From contig NC_133122.1 of assembly GCF_033568475.1 (NCBI RefSeq), positions 141,181,402 through 141,245,401 of the forward strand: DNA of 64,000 nucleotides, written 5' to 3'. The notes beneath the pieces were generated by a model that saw nothing but the letters and a program-made list of their open reading frames with translations, searched no databases and had not been told where the DNA came from. Below, piece after piece: positions 50,906 to 62,769 of the stretch; positions within the stretch are counted from its first letter, which is position 1, and every line of letters starts with the position of its first letter. A program made the position numbers and the translations under genes. This stretch comes from Henckelia pumila (Eukaryota; Streptophyta; Magnoliopsida; Lamiales; Gesneriaceae).

Positions 50906-52601
50906 GGAATGGAATTGGGCAAATCAAATCATTTTAATTAATATATTTTTACAATTACATATTATCACTCGATAGAATTGTCACCTTGCAAACACTAAGG
51001 TGGGTTGCAGCCATCCACTCCAAAAAAAAATAAAAATAAAAACCTCTTGTAATTAATTAAAATTATCAGTTCGTAAATTTTTATATTGATTTCACACTTA
51101 TACATTTTATACAAAATAATTAATATAGAAAATTCACAACTTTCATTTAAAATATATATATCACCATAAATTTATAATGTATAACTTTTTTTTTTTAATT
51201 TTCTTAAGCCTGCTTTTGAATTGATGGAGAAAATCTCAACTTAAATCAACTTAAATTATTTGGTAGAGGGAGCAAATTCCTTGTGTTCAAATCCAAATTA
51301 ACGGCTCTATCCCTACGCAACTTGTCCAACCTTTTGTAAAGTTAAATTTGATATGACTCAAGGTCTATGACTTCTGATTTTTAAAAAAATTACAAAACAA
51401 TATCCCGTCTCAATTATATGGACTTGTTTTTTTAAACCATAAAATTAAGAAACATCATTTGGAAAAAAAATTTAGTGATTATACGTTTCCAAGACTCGGA
51501 GGTATATATATTTAAAACAAACCAAAAAAAAAAAAAAACATGGTCTACATAAATTTATAATCGAGACGGAAGTCGTAAATTTTAGAAATTTAAACGTCAT
51601 AAAAATTTAGAAGTGGTACATGTAAACCCGCTATAAGATTAAAATAATCAACCAAAAAACAATGCATAATGCAATTTGAATGACATAAATTAGGTGAACA
51701 ATAGTTTTGACATCTTTTATTTCACTTCAAGTTCACATATCTAAGTTTGCCTAATAAATTGAAATTGCTCTTGGATCGATGAATTTTCCTAGAAACTGAA
51801 CGATTAAGACTTTTATACGACCAACATCAATAATGGTTTCACAAATCATCATCTAAAACCACAAGGAAATGGATGAAGGATCACATTTAGGTGTTAATGG
51901 AGTCTCCCAATAGACAAATCAAACAAACATGATCATTAGACTTTCACAGTTTCACTTGGCAAATTGTATAAAATCACAAGGTACCGTACGTATACACATA
52001 GATGTAGGCATATCGACAAGGATGGAACCAAGTTATATACAGCCCAAAAAACCCGATACGCGTAAAGCAAGATAAAGAAAATGGGAACAAATAAATCACA
52101 AGATGAACACGAAACTCTCGTGAGATGGTTTCTCGGGTTCATTTTGTAAGACAAATATCCTATTTAGGTCATATGTATACTTTTTGCGTCAAAAGTATTA
52201 CCTTTTATTTGTAAATATGGGTAGATTGACATGTCTTGCTCACAAGAGACATACTCGAAGAGAAAACTGAATGAAATTTATGTAGCCTTGTAGTTTGAAA
52301 GAATCAAAATCATTTCCAAAAGAAATTTTAGGATATCTTCATTGCCACCCTCGAGAGGTGTGTTCTAAATTAATGTGATCTATGGTTTAACTTACTGATT
52401 CAAATACCTAGTCAGCCACAGGCCTTGCTATTCGCATGAAAAAACAACAAATTCAAAATAGAATAAGTAAAACACGGGAAAATCCAAGGTGTTCGCTTTT
52501 ACACGAAAGTCACAACACATCTAATGGAGGCATCACACAAAAGAAAAGGATGGTTTGTTAATTTGGTTCAGGGCTAAATTGTCAGGTAAGTTGGTTCATA
52601 C

Positions 52602-52679
52602 CATGGGCTATGGAGTGAGTTGCAGCTCCACTTGTGGTCTGGAGACCGAAGCCTGTGCTCAATCCACAAGTAGTTGCAA
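52602..52679 (-). other. Weak exon-like frame, unrecognised
   Basis: On the minus strand a 78-nt stretch is bounded by AG on the left and by GTATGA on the right. It reads VATTCGLSTGFGLQTTSGAA and then THSIAHG. The composition looks protein-like but I cannot name a family, and no neighbouring exon connects convincingly. The identical stretch is present in copy A near 24725-24800. It could be part of a non-coding transcript or chance. Confidence 0.15.
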
Positions 52680-53178
52680 CTTCGATACAGTTTATAGAAC
52701 CAAACAATAAAAAAAAGATGTGGTAATTCCGCAAATAAAATATAACATTTAGTTAGACCATCTAACAACTTTTGCTAGAGTATGAAATGCACTATAGTCA
52801 ATAAGCCACATAAGCTAAAATCATTCCAACATTTTGAAAAACATACATTTGAGAGATGTAACTTAATATAGGAAACTAAGTCCAGCAAAAACAGATAGAT
52901 CTGAACATCTGGTCTGATTTTTAAAATTCTCTGCAAATTATCCATGTCTTTCATAATAAGGCCATGGGAGATGCAGAAAACAAAGACAACGTCTTTGTGT
53001 ATGCTACCATCAATCATAAATACCAGATACATATATTTGTGGACCTCACCACCTGCATTCGCTTGATCTCATATATGTCTATGTTATCAGTACAATAGTT
53101 TATCTTAAAGAGTATAGTACTGAATGTCCCTACAAAGTCTAGCAGATCTTATCTTACAGGTCTACCATAAGACACATC

Positions 53179-53319
53179 CTAAATTATTCCATAAACCCCA
53201 AAAGCAGATATCCCAACAAAAGTTTTCATGTTTATCTTCAATTCTGCTGGACACTCTTCACTAGTTTCACGCATAAACACATTCAAAAGCCCCTCTGCAA
53301 CCTCAACTATTTCTCCGCA
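53179..53319 (-). other. Weak open frame of about 46 codons, unrecognised
   Basis: A minus-strand frame reads GEIVEVAEGLLNVFMRETSE and continues ECPAELKINMKTFVGISAFG before a stop. The mixed charged/hydrophobic composition resembles a real exon more than the surrounding AT-rich DNA does. A possible acceptor (GGTTGCAG) lies inside it. I recognise no family and cannot build a gene around it. Copy A is truncated by the gap just inside this frame. Confidence 0.15.
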
Positions 53320-53969
53320 CAAAATGAATCATGATCAACGTTTTACAAGCAAACAGCAGACTTTTGTGTGGTCTATGCAGTAAAGACGTTTCAGCAATCA
53401 CTACACCCATGTAACAGAGAAGTCCAGCTCTAAATAGACGCTAAAACAATAAACGTAAAAAAAAAAGGACTTGGTAAGCGAAAAGCTCGAGTAAATCCAA
53501 CAAAGATGTGTCATGTGTATCATGCAAACAATGTAGAATTTCTAATATTCACCTTATGAAAGACAAAGGTGCTCACTTTCACACAAACACGCTCTGCATC
53601 TAATCTACACTACACAGAAGAACCACATTTTAATCATTTCTACTTCAAAATACGAAGTTTTTCTTTTCAATTACAAGCAAGAATTACAAACAAAATGAGG
53701 TGCACCCATCACAAGATTTGTACTAACTTTATTTAGGGACGAAAAGGAAAAAAACCACACATTTCGGCAACAGGTTCCCAAGCATTCAAAAAATTAAGCA
53801 TATTCACTGAATTGTTTAAGCCTTTTCCTTTACTTCTAAAACGTGACACACACAGCTAAGAAATAACAGTGAAACAAAAGGGTTCCTCAATCATCCAATT
53901 CTCAGCTCATTACAATCATAAAACCCCAAAAAGAACAGAAGCTAATTTTTCTTATAATAAAACTGTAAA

Positions 53970-54482
53970 TCAGCGAAGATATGCCGGGATCTTAATGCGA
54001 ATAAAGAGCATACTCATAACATAAGAAATCACAACGAAAGCAACCCCAGCTGACGCGTAAGACACCTTCACACTCTTCGCCCTGTTCTTATCCAGCGCCA
54101 GATCCAGCAGCACGATTCCGATGCCTCCCAGAACGAACATGAACCCCGACGAGAGACCCTCGATGATGTATTGGCCATTCACCCGACCCGGAAGGAAGAC
54201 CACAGGTCGAACCGCCCCAGTGAAGCGATCCTGGGTGGATCCGATGCCCGGTGGCTCGACAATGACGTCGTAGACGATGCCGGATACGACCATGAAGTAT
54301 GTGAGGAGGACTAAGGAGAATACCGTCATGGAGGAAGGGAGAGTGAAGGACGGCAGCTTCAGGCGGAGGCGCGGCGGCCGGAGGACAGAGAATGGCAGGA
54401 CCCGGATGAGATGGAAGATCGGGTCAATGGATTCGGAAGATGGGTCGGGTTGGGTCACAGCGGCGGAGCTTGAAGTGGACAT
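53970..54482 (-). CDS. OSTC: OSTC/DC2-type subunit of the oligosaccharyltransferase complex
   Basis: A single-exon gene of 170 aa on the minus strand. After a Ser/Thr-rich N-terminal extension of about 30 residues it follows animal OSTC (DC2) throughout: FSVLRPPRLRLKLPSFTLPS, MTVFSLVLLTYFMVVSGIVY, DVIVEPPGIGS, RPVVFLPGRVNGQYIIEGL, and the end IRIKIPAYLR. Three membrane segments are visible, near residues 52-75, 106-130 and 141-163. Family members belong to the ER oligosaccharyltransferase that transfers N-glycans co-translationally; the Arabidopsis relatives are annotated as OST complex/magnesium transporter family proteins. The start is the ATG giving MSTSSSAAV. It is GC-richer than its surroundings. 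No counterpart in copy A, which ends at the gap. Confidence 0.92.
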   Translation of the reverse strand: MSTSSSAAVTQPDPSSESIDPIFHLIRVLPFSVLRPPRLRLKLPSFTLPSSMTVFSLVLLTYFMVVSGIVYDVIVEPPGIGSTQDRFTGAVRPVVFLPGRVNGQYIIEGLSSGFMFVLGGIGIVLLDLALDKNRAKSVKVSYASAGVAFVVISYVMSMLFIRIKIPAYLR

Positions 54483-56580
54483 TTTGCCGGTGAGTTGAAG
54501 GAAGGAGTGAAGCTGAAGAGGTGAATTACTGAATTTAGGTTACCAATTGACTTAAATCTTTTTATGTTATATTTATTAAATTTCTTTGTTTTTGTTTATG
54601 AGGAAAACATTTATTTAAATTTTATTATCAAAAAATATAAAAAGAACATAAACATTTTACAAATCTTAATTTAATTTAGATTAGCATAAATATTCAGTAT
54701 ATCTTTTCTTTTTTGAAGATTAAAAAAAAAAAATCAGTATATCTAACATAACTGTTTGGCTAAATTTTGTCTGGAAGACAAATAATTAGATGAAAAATAT
54801 TTTTTTTTTATTTTGTTAGTCTTAAAAGACTTTTATCTCCTAATCAAACATTTTCGGTGGATTAAAATGTATCTGTAAATTCAATATTATTTTTGTACAT
54901 CGGGCGAACTGCGAAGTACTTTTTGAAAAAATAAGAGAGAACAAAGATTGCAAACTGCTTTGTGAATCTGTGAGTTATTTCATACACTTTTGGACCGATT
55001 ATCGTGCATCAAGGCTCAAGCCATCACCATATTATGGCATCATCGATTCAATTTCTTCCGACTCCTTGGAACATACCGAAAGAGCAAAATTTTGATTGGA
55101 TGCAATGTAAATGTTTAGTAATTCGATTCTTACCGATACTTTTTTGAACGACTGATGTACATGACTTATTCAGTATGGTTTACCTAGCTAAATTTTGGTG
55201 TGTACTGGACTCATAGATTTATCCGGTACACATCAAAATATAGCGATTGTGAGTTCTCAAGTAAATTTTTTTAAAAAAAAAGTAAAAATTTTATGCAATA
55301 TATTAATTGATGAGTTTTCATCTTTTGGACAATCACTGTGGGTAACTACGTGAGAACGAAATGACATAACACATTGTACAACCAATAAATAATTAAAACG
55401 TCCACTGATGCTCACGCCGTAGTTATCTAGGAAATCAAAACTCGTTAATTGATATCATATCAACTAAATAAAATAAAGTAATTTATTAGGACAAAAGAGA
55501 AATGCAATATCTTTTAAATAAGATATATAAATTTAATTTTAAAAAATTCCATTTATACTGACTAATTTTTAATCAGTTTGCTTGATTTTACAAAAATATT
55601 CTCAAACTTATCTCCAACAATATCTAATTATTTCTCGCATACTATTTGATCAACTCATCTAAATTCTTGAATTTTTATAATATTTGTTTTAATTAAAAAT
55701 TTTATAATAATTAATCTTTGAACTAAATCGGAATTTTATAAAATAAAGAATTATTATACTTAAATAATATATATATATATATATAATTATTATATAATAC
55801 ACTTATTGCGTGTGCTGGATACAATAGTATATATAAAAGATGATGTACCCATTAATAAGAAGGAAAAAAAAACTATATTTCATAATTGAAGAACAATCAA
55901 TTTGTCATGTGAAACCTGTAAAAAGTAGATAATAATTTAAAAACAAATAATGTGTTATATGAAACCTGCAAATATATTTCAACACGTGAAAAATTCAAAT
56001 TCTCGTCAAAAAAATCATCTCGAACATTGGATAACGTCCTTTCAAGAAAGAAAGAAAAATTTCTTGCCAAAAACAATTTTACTATTATCCACGAACTATT
56101 ATAAGGTGAAATCAATTAAAAAAAATAAAGCTGATATTTTCAAGGCTTTTTTTTTCTTTTTTCATACAAATTGTAAGAATTGCTTTCAAATTGTAAGAAC
56201 TCTTTTTAAAAATTGTATTATATTTACAAAAAAATTTATCCAAATTTGCATTGTAACATGTTTAAGTTTCAATAAAAAAATATGGTAACCTTCAACATAC
56301 TATTCTTGATCTTTCAATATATCATACTTTATTTCAATAACAAGGATAGTTATGAGGTAAAAATATTTTGATGAAAAAATTAGACTTGAAAGACGTTTCG
56401 TCTGATATATCACTCGATCTTTGACGACTGTTTTATACTCTGATTGATTATTTCCTACTAATTCATGAAGTATTTATTTTTTTTTTTGAAGAGATGAAGT
56501 ATTTATTTTCTTACACGCGAACCAACCATATTCGTTTGTCTTACATGCTCAATTATGAGATCACATGTGATATTATTATA

Positions 56581-56609
56581 AACACAAACACAAACACAAA
56601 CACAAACAT
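56581..56609. repeat. (CACAAA)n microsatellite
   Basis: About five consecutive hexamer units of ACACAA/CACAAA. Confidence 0.85.
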
Positions 56610-56649
56610 CTATAATTTGTTTTTCAATACGTAAGTTTTTGCTAAAGCT

Positions 56650-56830
56650 TATACCGAACCAAAATACCAATATTTCGAAATATTGTACCAAATTTTTTTC
56701 GATATATTGATATTTTTTGGTATATCGATTTTTTTTCGATATCTATATGAATTTTTTTTCATCCGAAATTTCGATATCGACATAAATTTTTTTCATACCA
56801 ATATTTTAGATACGATAAACCGAAAATCCA
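56650..56830. repeat. Low-complexity ACCGAA/CGATAT-rich repeat
   Basis: Words such as ATACCGAACC, ATTTCGATATCGA, GGTATATCGATTTTT and ATAAACCGAAAAT recur with T runs, ending near CCACCCCTAA. Similar patches are common in plant genomes and often belong to non-autonomous DNA elements, but I cannot define ends here. Confidence 0.4.
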
Positions 56831-57386
56831 CCCCTAATTTTTGCCTTGTCTACATTTGAAGAAATGATGTCAATGTTGGACATCGGGGAAGGGCGTTTTC
56901 GAAAACACCCTAACAAACTTTTTGTCAAAAATAACTTTTTTTAAAAAAGGAAAAATAAATCCTCAGTCCAATCCAATTTGTTAAGTGTCAATTATTTTTT
57001 TCTAAAAAATAAAATAAAATAAAAGGTGGCCGTCAATGTTAAACCAAAATCACAAAAAAGTAACAAATATCAGACATTTTTCACTACTAATGAACGAAAA
57101 CAGTCGATCTCCGGACCTAAAATCCAGCAGTGGTTCGTTTCACAAACCATCTAGAGATCTACCAAGAAACGATCTCTGCTGAAATTAAACCGAAACCCAT
57201 GAAAAAATTGTCGAACAAACTTAGAAAATAGCAGTACTTTGACATGAAAAACATTAGGCCACGCTGCTACCCAGAGACCAGAAACTTGACATCGTAACGT
57301 TAGTTGAAATCTGCACTATCTTTATGAACACTTGAGTTAGCATATAATATACCACAGCAATTTCTAAAAGGATCCCTCCCTTGTCA

Positions 57387-60300
57387 TTAACCTGTAAAAC
57401 CATAGAGATATAATACATATATTAATGCACTGAAACAGTTTTTAAGGCGATCTTTTAAGACCAAATATATCTCAGATTTACCATATCGCCGGGATTTCTT
57501 CTTGAAGTATTCACCAAAAGGTCTTTCAGGAACAGGAATCAGTTTTCCAACAATAGCAAGAGGCCAGCTGGTAATCATCAAGTAAAATTCAACATTAAGC
57601 TTCCATGAATATCGTCAAGGAACTAATGGGATCTTATTTCTGTTGCACTAAAGATATTAATCCTAGCATTTTAAATAAGTCGTGATGAACATGAAACTCG
57701 AAAGTGAGGGCAATGATATATAAACCTGACAAAACCTATGGCAATAGAAACAAGCCACAGTTGCCAACTTAGACGAATTGTTGATGCAAATTTCCCCAGG
57801 AAAAAGATTATGACGACCTGGATAGCAAGAAAGTACATACATACACATATATATATAAGTATAAAAAACAAGAGTGAAGATTATAGTTCACTAAGGAAAT
57901 AAGGCAGTTATCTATTACATTTGGGAAGAAAAAGCATACCTGAAGCACCACTTCGATACCGATTATTCCCATGAAGAGATGGTTCTTAGTGACTCCTTTC
58001 CAAACATTGATCTGATCTGGCTTTCGAGAATTAACTTCATTGAATATCTACAATTATAAGAGATTGAGAGAATTTTAGTTCGAAATGAAACAGTGTTTCA
58101 AGGATAATTGAATTGTCATTAAAAGTCACCAGAGACACTGGTCGATACAAATATTCATCATGCATATAGAGAGATGCTTACAGTTTTGAGTTTGGTTGTT
58201 GATTTGATTCATATTTCATCATTTATTGATTTTACCTAAATAAACATAATTCTCGTCTAACCTAGATTCAGTTAGAATTTGAATACTGAACTTCATGATA
58301 ACTTCCATGTTCTATTGAATTTTCTATACAATTTCACAATTTCTTTCATGCTTCCTAGTTTCAGATTTGACTCGAGTTACTAGAACCAGTGCAAGATATT
58401 ATTTGACAAGATGCCCATGGCTTAACAATTTGCAACCTGCTCTCCGTGCTTGTGCCACAAAGCTACTGTCAAATCAATACTCCTTTCACTCTTGTGAAAT
58501 AGGAATAAGGAGATATAAAAAACTGTTAGAATTATCTAACAATATAGTTCACACAATCACAATCAAATAGGTTTTCCTAGCCAATTTCACATAATATCAG
58601 ACACCATTAAATGAAGAGCAACAGATTTCCGAAACAAACGGAATATTTTCGCGAATGTTTCATGTCCTGTATTGGTAGATAGCCGTATTCCACGTGTCCA
58701 TACATTTTCAACAATCAAGTACCATAAGCGGCAAGAAATCTTTTCACAAGACTTATCAACATACCTGACAGAGGACGAATGCGTTGAATATTAGTGTATT
58801 CTTTACTTTGAAAGCACGATCTTTGGTCTCATGCTCCAGATTCAGTATCTTGTTTCCTCGGAAATTGAGGACTAAGAGCACAGTGACTTGATAAAGAGCC
58901 TAAAATAATTCGACGTGAAAATTAGGACAAAAAAACACATGTGAATAGAATTACGACAAAAAATCAATGTAATTGTGAATGGATATAACTATTGAATATA
59001 CCGCCTCAAAATAGTATCAGAGCCAAGAAAGGAATCAGAAATTCAACGTGTGAGGGAATGTGAAAAATAAATCTATTTATTGTCCCCATCAACTTGAACG
59101 TGTGCACCTAGATTATTACATTTCAGCCACATATTTACCGATCTCTAGTTTAACGTGTGAGGGAGTGTGAAAAATAAATCTATTTATTGTCCTCTCCCAT
59201 GAATTCGAGCTTTTGGGAGAAGCAGTTTTAACAATACCAAAAGCCATTCATCTCCCCATCCAATTGGCATGGTCATGACAAAAGGAAATTATACCTGAAT
59301 TAACAAATTCCTCCACATGATATTGGTTATCAGAGGTTCCCTAAAAAAAAAGAGTATTTCTCAATTAGTAGGTATTCGAAAAATAATCCAGAAGCAGTAA
59401 AATTTGGCAATGGATCGAGATAAAAAAAACATGGAAATCTCACACTGTAAAACCTTTATATAACAAAATCAAAACAGTACTCAAAGATTTTGGATTAACC
59501 AATTTTAGCAAGCAGATGCTCTTTTTTTTCTTTTTCTTTTTTTCTTGAAAAAACCAATTATAAACAGACTGATAAATCATAAAAGAACACAATTTACTTT
59601 TATCAACTGGCACGAGCCCTTCCCAGAGAAAGCTTTTAACTGATTATTATAAAGGATAGATAGAACATTTCAACTTCCAGATGCAGGGCAAACTATTTCT
59701 TAAGGTCATTGACAGATTTGGAAGTGAGGGAAAAACCATCTTGTCTAAAAATAAATGGACTATGGATAAAGGGCAAAAGGAGTAGGATCCTATACGATGA
59801 CAATGCTGAAGTAGTAAATATAAACATCATAATTATTTATATTAGCATTAAGATCCATTTATATAATCTCAATTCCTGCATTTGTAAGGATGCATAATGG
59901 TCGGTGGACAAAGACGACAAGCCCTGTCATCATTCAAAAAACTAAACGAATTTTTACTAACACAAACATGAGCATCAGAACTCTGGCTAATACACATGTC
60001 TAACCTTCTACCAACTGGAGCTCTATGCATCAAATGATCTGTAGGAGCCTCTGTAGCTAGTGCAAGAGCTCCAAGAGTGTCCATAATAAGATTTACCCAA
60101 AGAAGCTGGAGAAAAAATATTAGAAAGCATAATATGTTTACCTGAAAACTGTTACAAACTTCGTACACTGATGAAAGCAAAAACAATACAGAGGACACCA
60201 ATGCAAACAAATAGATGGAGAGGGAAGGAGAGAGATTCAAACCTGCACTGCATTGAGAGGGACATTACCAGACGAAACTGCTGAGACAACATTGATAATC

Positions 60301-62769
60301 AGAGCTGCAACATTAACTGTCAGTTGGAATTGTATGAACTTCTGAATATTGGCGTAAACAGATCTACCCCATCGTACAACCTGCCATCCATATAGAAATT
60401 AGATGCAGCTTTGCACGACTGATATTAATTTCAATTCTAATGGTGATAAGCTATAACAGCAAAAGTTGTAGCCAAGAAAGTTGGTTATGCTAACTCTTCG
60501 TACTCCCAAAATCAATGAATAGCATGCTTAAATCATTAAAAACTTTAATGGACTCCTGATTTCCCAAATGTTAGCTCAACTAATGCGAAACATATAAGTT
60601 TTTCATCACGTCCCTAAAATTTTATGAACCCGTAAACCAGCGCCAAGTGATAAGGATGGAGACAATTGCACCATCATAAATACACACATCCAGGCAGCAA
60701 TTAATGTATAGTACATTTACACTGAGCGAAGGTTAACCGCAACAATTTCAGATTCAAAAACATAAAACAACATTACTACAAGATTGCTAAAAGTGAGAAG
60801 AGCATTCTGCAAGAACCAAACTCTTAAGCATTTGCACAACTGTCAGCATCAACATAAGAGAGACAAAAGCTAACCTTTACAACAGAAGCAAAATTATCGT
60901 CCAATATAATGATATCTGAACTTTCTTTCGCAACTTCTGTGCCTTGAATACCCATAGCAAGGCCAATATCAGCCTGCATCATTAAACAAGTATAAACCAG
61001 TTCAAGTAAATAAGAAAAAACAAAACCCAAACACCAACAGAATTATTTACAGCATAGCAACCTCGCATTTAAATAAAATCACCATCTACTGACAGGACAC
61101 TGAAATTTATGAGCCTAGTACATTTGGATGTGTATCCAAAAAGTGTCTACCAAAATTCATTATCATTGGTGAGCCAAATAATATAAAGTGATCTTTTTTA
61201 TAATTTTAGTAGCATGTCAGATTAGCAACCAATGTAATTTGGAAAAATCATGTTCCTTCTTGGCTTCAAAAAGTTGTATTTTATGACATTCGGGAGTAAT
61301 GAATTCCTCTTCTTACTTTAAAAAAAAAAACACACACACACAGAGAGTTCAGCAAATACACATTAAAGAGTAGCTTTAACAAGCTAACATTTTCTCTCTC
61401 TAAAACATAAGAAAACGTGCAGATTCAACTAGGAAGTGAAAAACAGACCTCGTGCAGTGCAGGAGCATCATTAGTGCCATCTCCCGTGACAGCAACAACA
61501 TGTCCCTTTTTTCTCAATGCTTGCACGAGCAACAGTTTGTCATTTGGTGATGACCTTCCCATCACCTTTACAAAGTGAAAACAAGAAGTTACTAGTACCA
61601 CCTCCTCAACGATCAGAATTTTAGAACCATCATGTGAAGCACAGAAAATTTCAGCTCATACCGAAATTCTGTCGGCCACATCGACTCTTTGTGTCTCAGT
61701 CATGTTACGGAATACCTTTCCTTCAATAATATTAGGTTCAACAACATCTGCCTTTGACCCCAAGATCCCACATTCTAAAGCTATAGCTCGAGCAGTTTGA
61801 AGATTGTCTCCAGTGACCATGCGCACCTATAAAATTGTGTATTGTGTCAGGTATCAAGCTTCAGGTAGAACTTAGAAGTAAGAAAAAAAAGGCCAACCAT
61901 TCTTAAAAAGGCCAACCATTCTTCAAACAAATTTAGACAACCATAAACATCAATTAAGAACAAGAATTTTGAAGTAATAGAAAAGTAGTGACTTCGGATT
62001 CTGCCACACAATACACTGTTTCTCTAAAATATTAGGGGATGAATAATGTAGATTTTGCACATTTAAGATGAACAGTAAAAACTTTAATATTTTCATATTT
62101 TAATACACAGGAAAAGAGGGAGAGGAGTTGGAGGCAAAGGAACCATTTGTTTTTCATGGTACTATCGTGAAATAAGGGGGAGAGCAGTCCAGCGAGCTCA
62201 ACCTCCTCCCTCCAAAATTGTGCCCTTGGATAGAGGAATAAAGCTTTAAATGGGAGCACCAAAACAAATTACTTCAAAGAATTCTTTGTTTCGTGTTTTC
62301 ATGACATTTAATTCACGACACAATAATCTAAAAGTTTTGAAGTAAAGATCAGCTTATTTAGCATAACTCAAGGAGGATATGAGGTGGTTGTGCGTTGAAA
62401 GGAAACCATCATGGGCTCCGATCACAGTAGTAAAATGATCTGAAGTACAGGTGAGCTTATTTAGATTAGCACAACGAAGATTGTAGACTAGACGGCAGCC
62501 TGCTGAGCATAAACCATCATAGGTTCTGTGGCCCACTGCTGATGGAAATTGCGGCAGCCGTTCATGTCACAGATGAGATACCACAGAATCACATATAAAT
62601 TAAATAACAAACGAATGGTGATACATGTACTGATCCACAACAAAGATAAACACAAAACAAGAAAAAGCTAATGACTTGTGCGGGAATGTGTGTAGACATT
62701 AATACGTACCTTAACACCAGCATTAGTGCATAACAGAACCGAATCTTTTACACCTGGACGACAAGGATC
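57387..62769 (-). CDS. Autoinhibited plasma-membrane-type Ca2+-ATPase (ACA8/ACA10 group), 3' part only
   Basis: Twelve 3' exons join in frame over 383 aa: 62710-62769, 61662-61826, 61449-61565, 60875-60973, 60243-60380, 60005-60105, 59295-59340, 58765-58899, 57940-58047, 57726-57817, 57482-57567 and 57387-57391. The first reads [20 protein letters not shown]. The P-domain hinge is [14 protein letters not shown], followed by [20 protein letters not shown]. The transmembrane region has [20 protein letters not shown], which holds the Asn/Asp Ca2+ ligands of helix M6, and later [15 protein letters not shown]. The C-terminus is [15 protein letters not shown] then KKKSRRYG. The family pumps Ca2+ out of the cytosol and is released by calmodulin at the N-terminus. 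That N-terminus and the phosphorylated DKTGT Asp lie beyond the right edge. The last intron is 90 nt and open in frame. Confidence 0.92.
58985..59250. mobile_element. Possible TRIM/LTR-derived fossil in a Ca2+-ATPase intron
   Basis: Two direct repeats share GTGTGAGGGA(A/G)TGTGAAA followed by ATAAATCTATTTATTGTCC (about 59048-59091 and 59156-59199). AGTATCAGAGCCAAG, resembling a Met-tRNA primer-binding site, lies just left of the first. The phrase CGAGCTTTTGGGAGAAGC is familiar from plant LTR ends. The element is short, non-coding and worn; its outer limits are approximate. It sits between two ATPase exons and should be spliced out. Confidence 0.35.

Larger units (their letters stand above)
28329..53241. 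repeat. Copy B of the ~25 kb direct duplication
   Basis: This is the same locus as 1-25359, in direct orientation. It gives the better reading of the kinase and SUVR3 genes, where copy A is full of inserted bases. It gives the poorer reading of the FIP2 3' exons at about 28.33-28.83 kb, where copy A is clean. Beyond 53241 the sequence continues uninterrupted into OSTC and a Ca2+-ATPase, for which copy A has no counterpart because it ends at the gap. Confidence 0.95.
50906..53969. other. Intergenic DNA between SUVR3 and OSTC, copy B and beyond
   Basis: Three kilobases with the SUVR3 promoter on the left and the OSTC 3' UTR on the right. Only two short minus-strand exon-like stretches were noticed. 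No repeat family recognised. Confidence 0.5.
54483..57386. other. Intergenic DNA between OSTC and the Ca2+-ATPase
   Basis: AT-rich spacer with the OSTC promoter on its left and the ATPase 3' UTR on its right. It contains a TA tract near 55770, a CACAAA microsatellite and a CGATAT-rich low-complexity patch. No coding region supported. Confidence 0.55.

Noticed and set aside
53970-54482. Plus-strand frame overlapping OSTC (54277-54498)
   Set aside because: It is antisense to a confidently identified gene and is GC-driven; the protein has no recognisable features.
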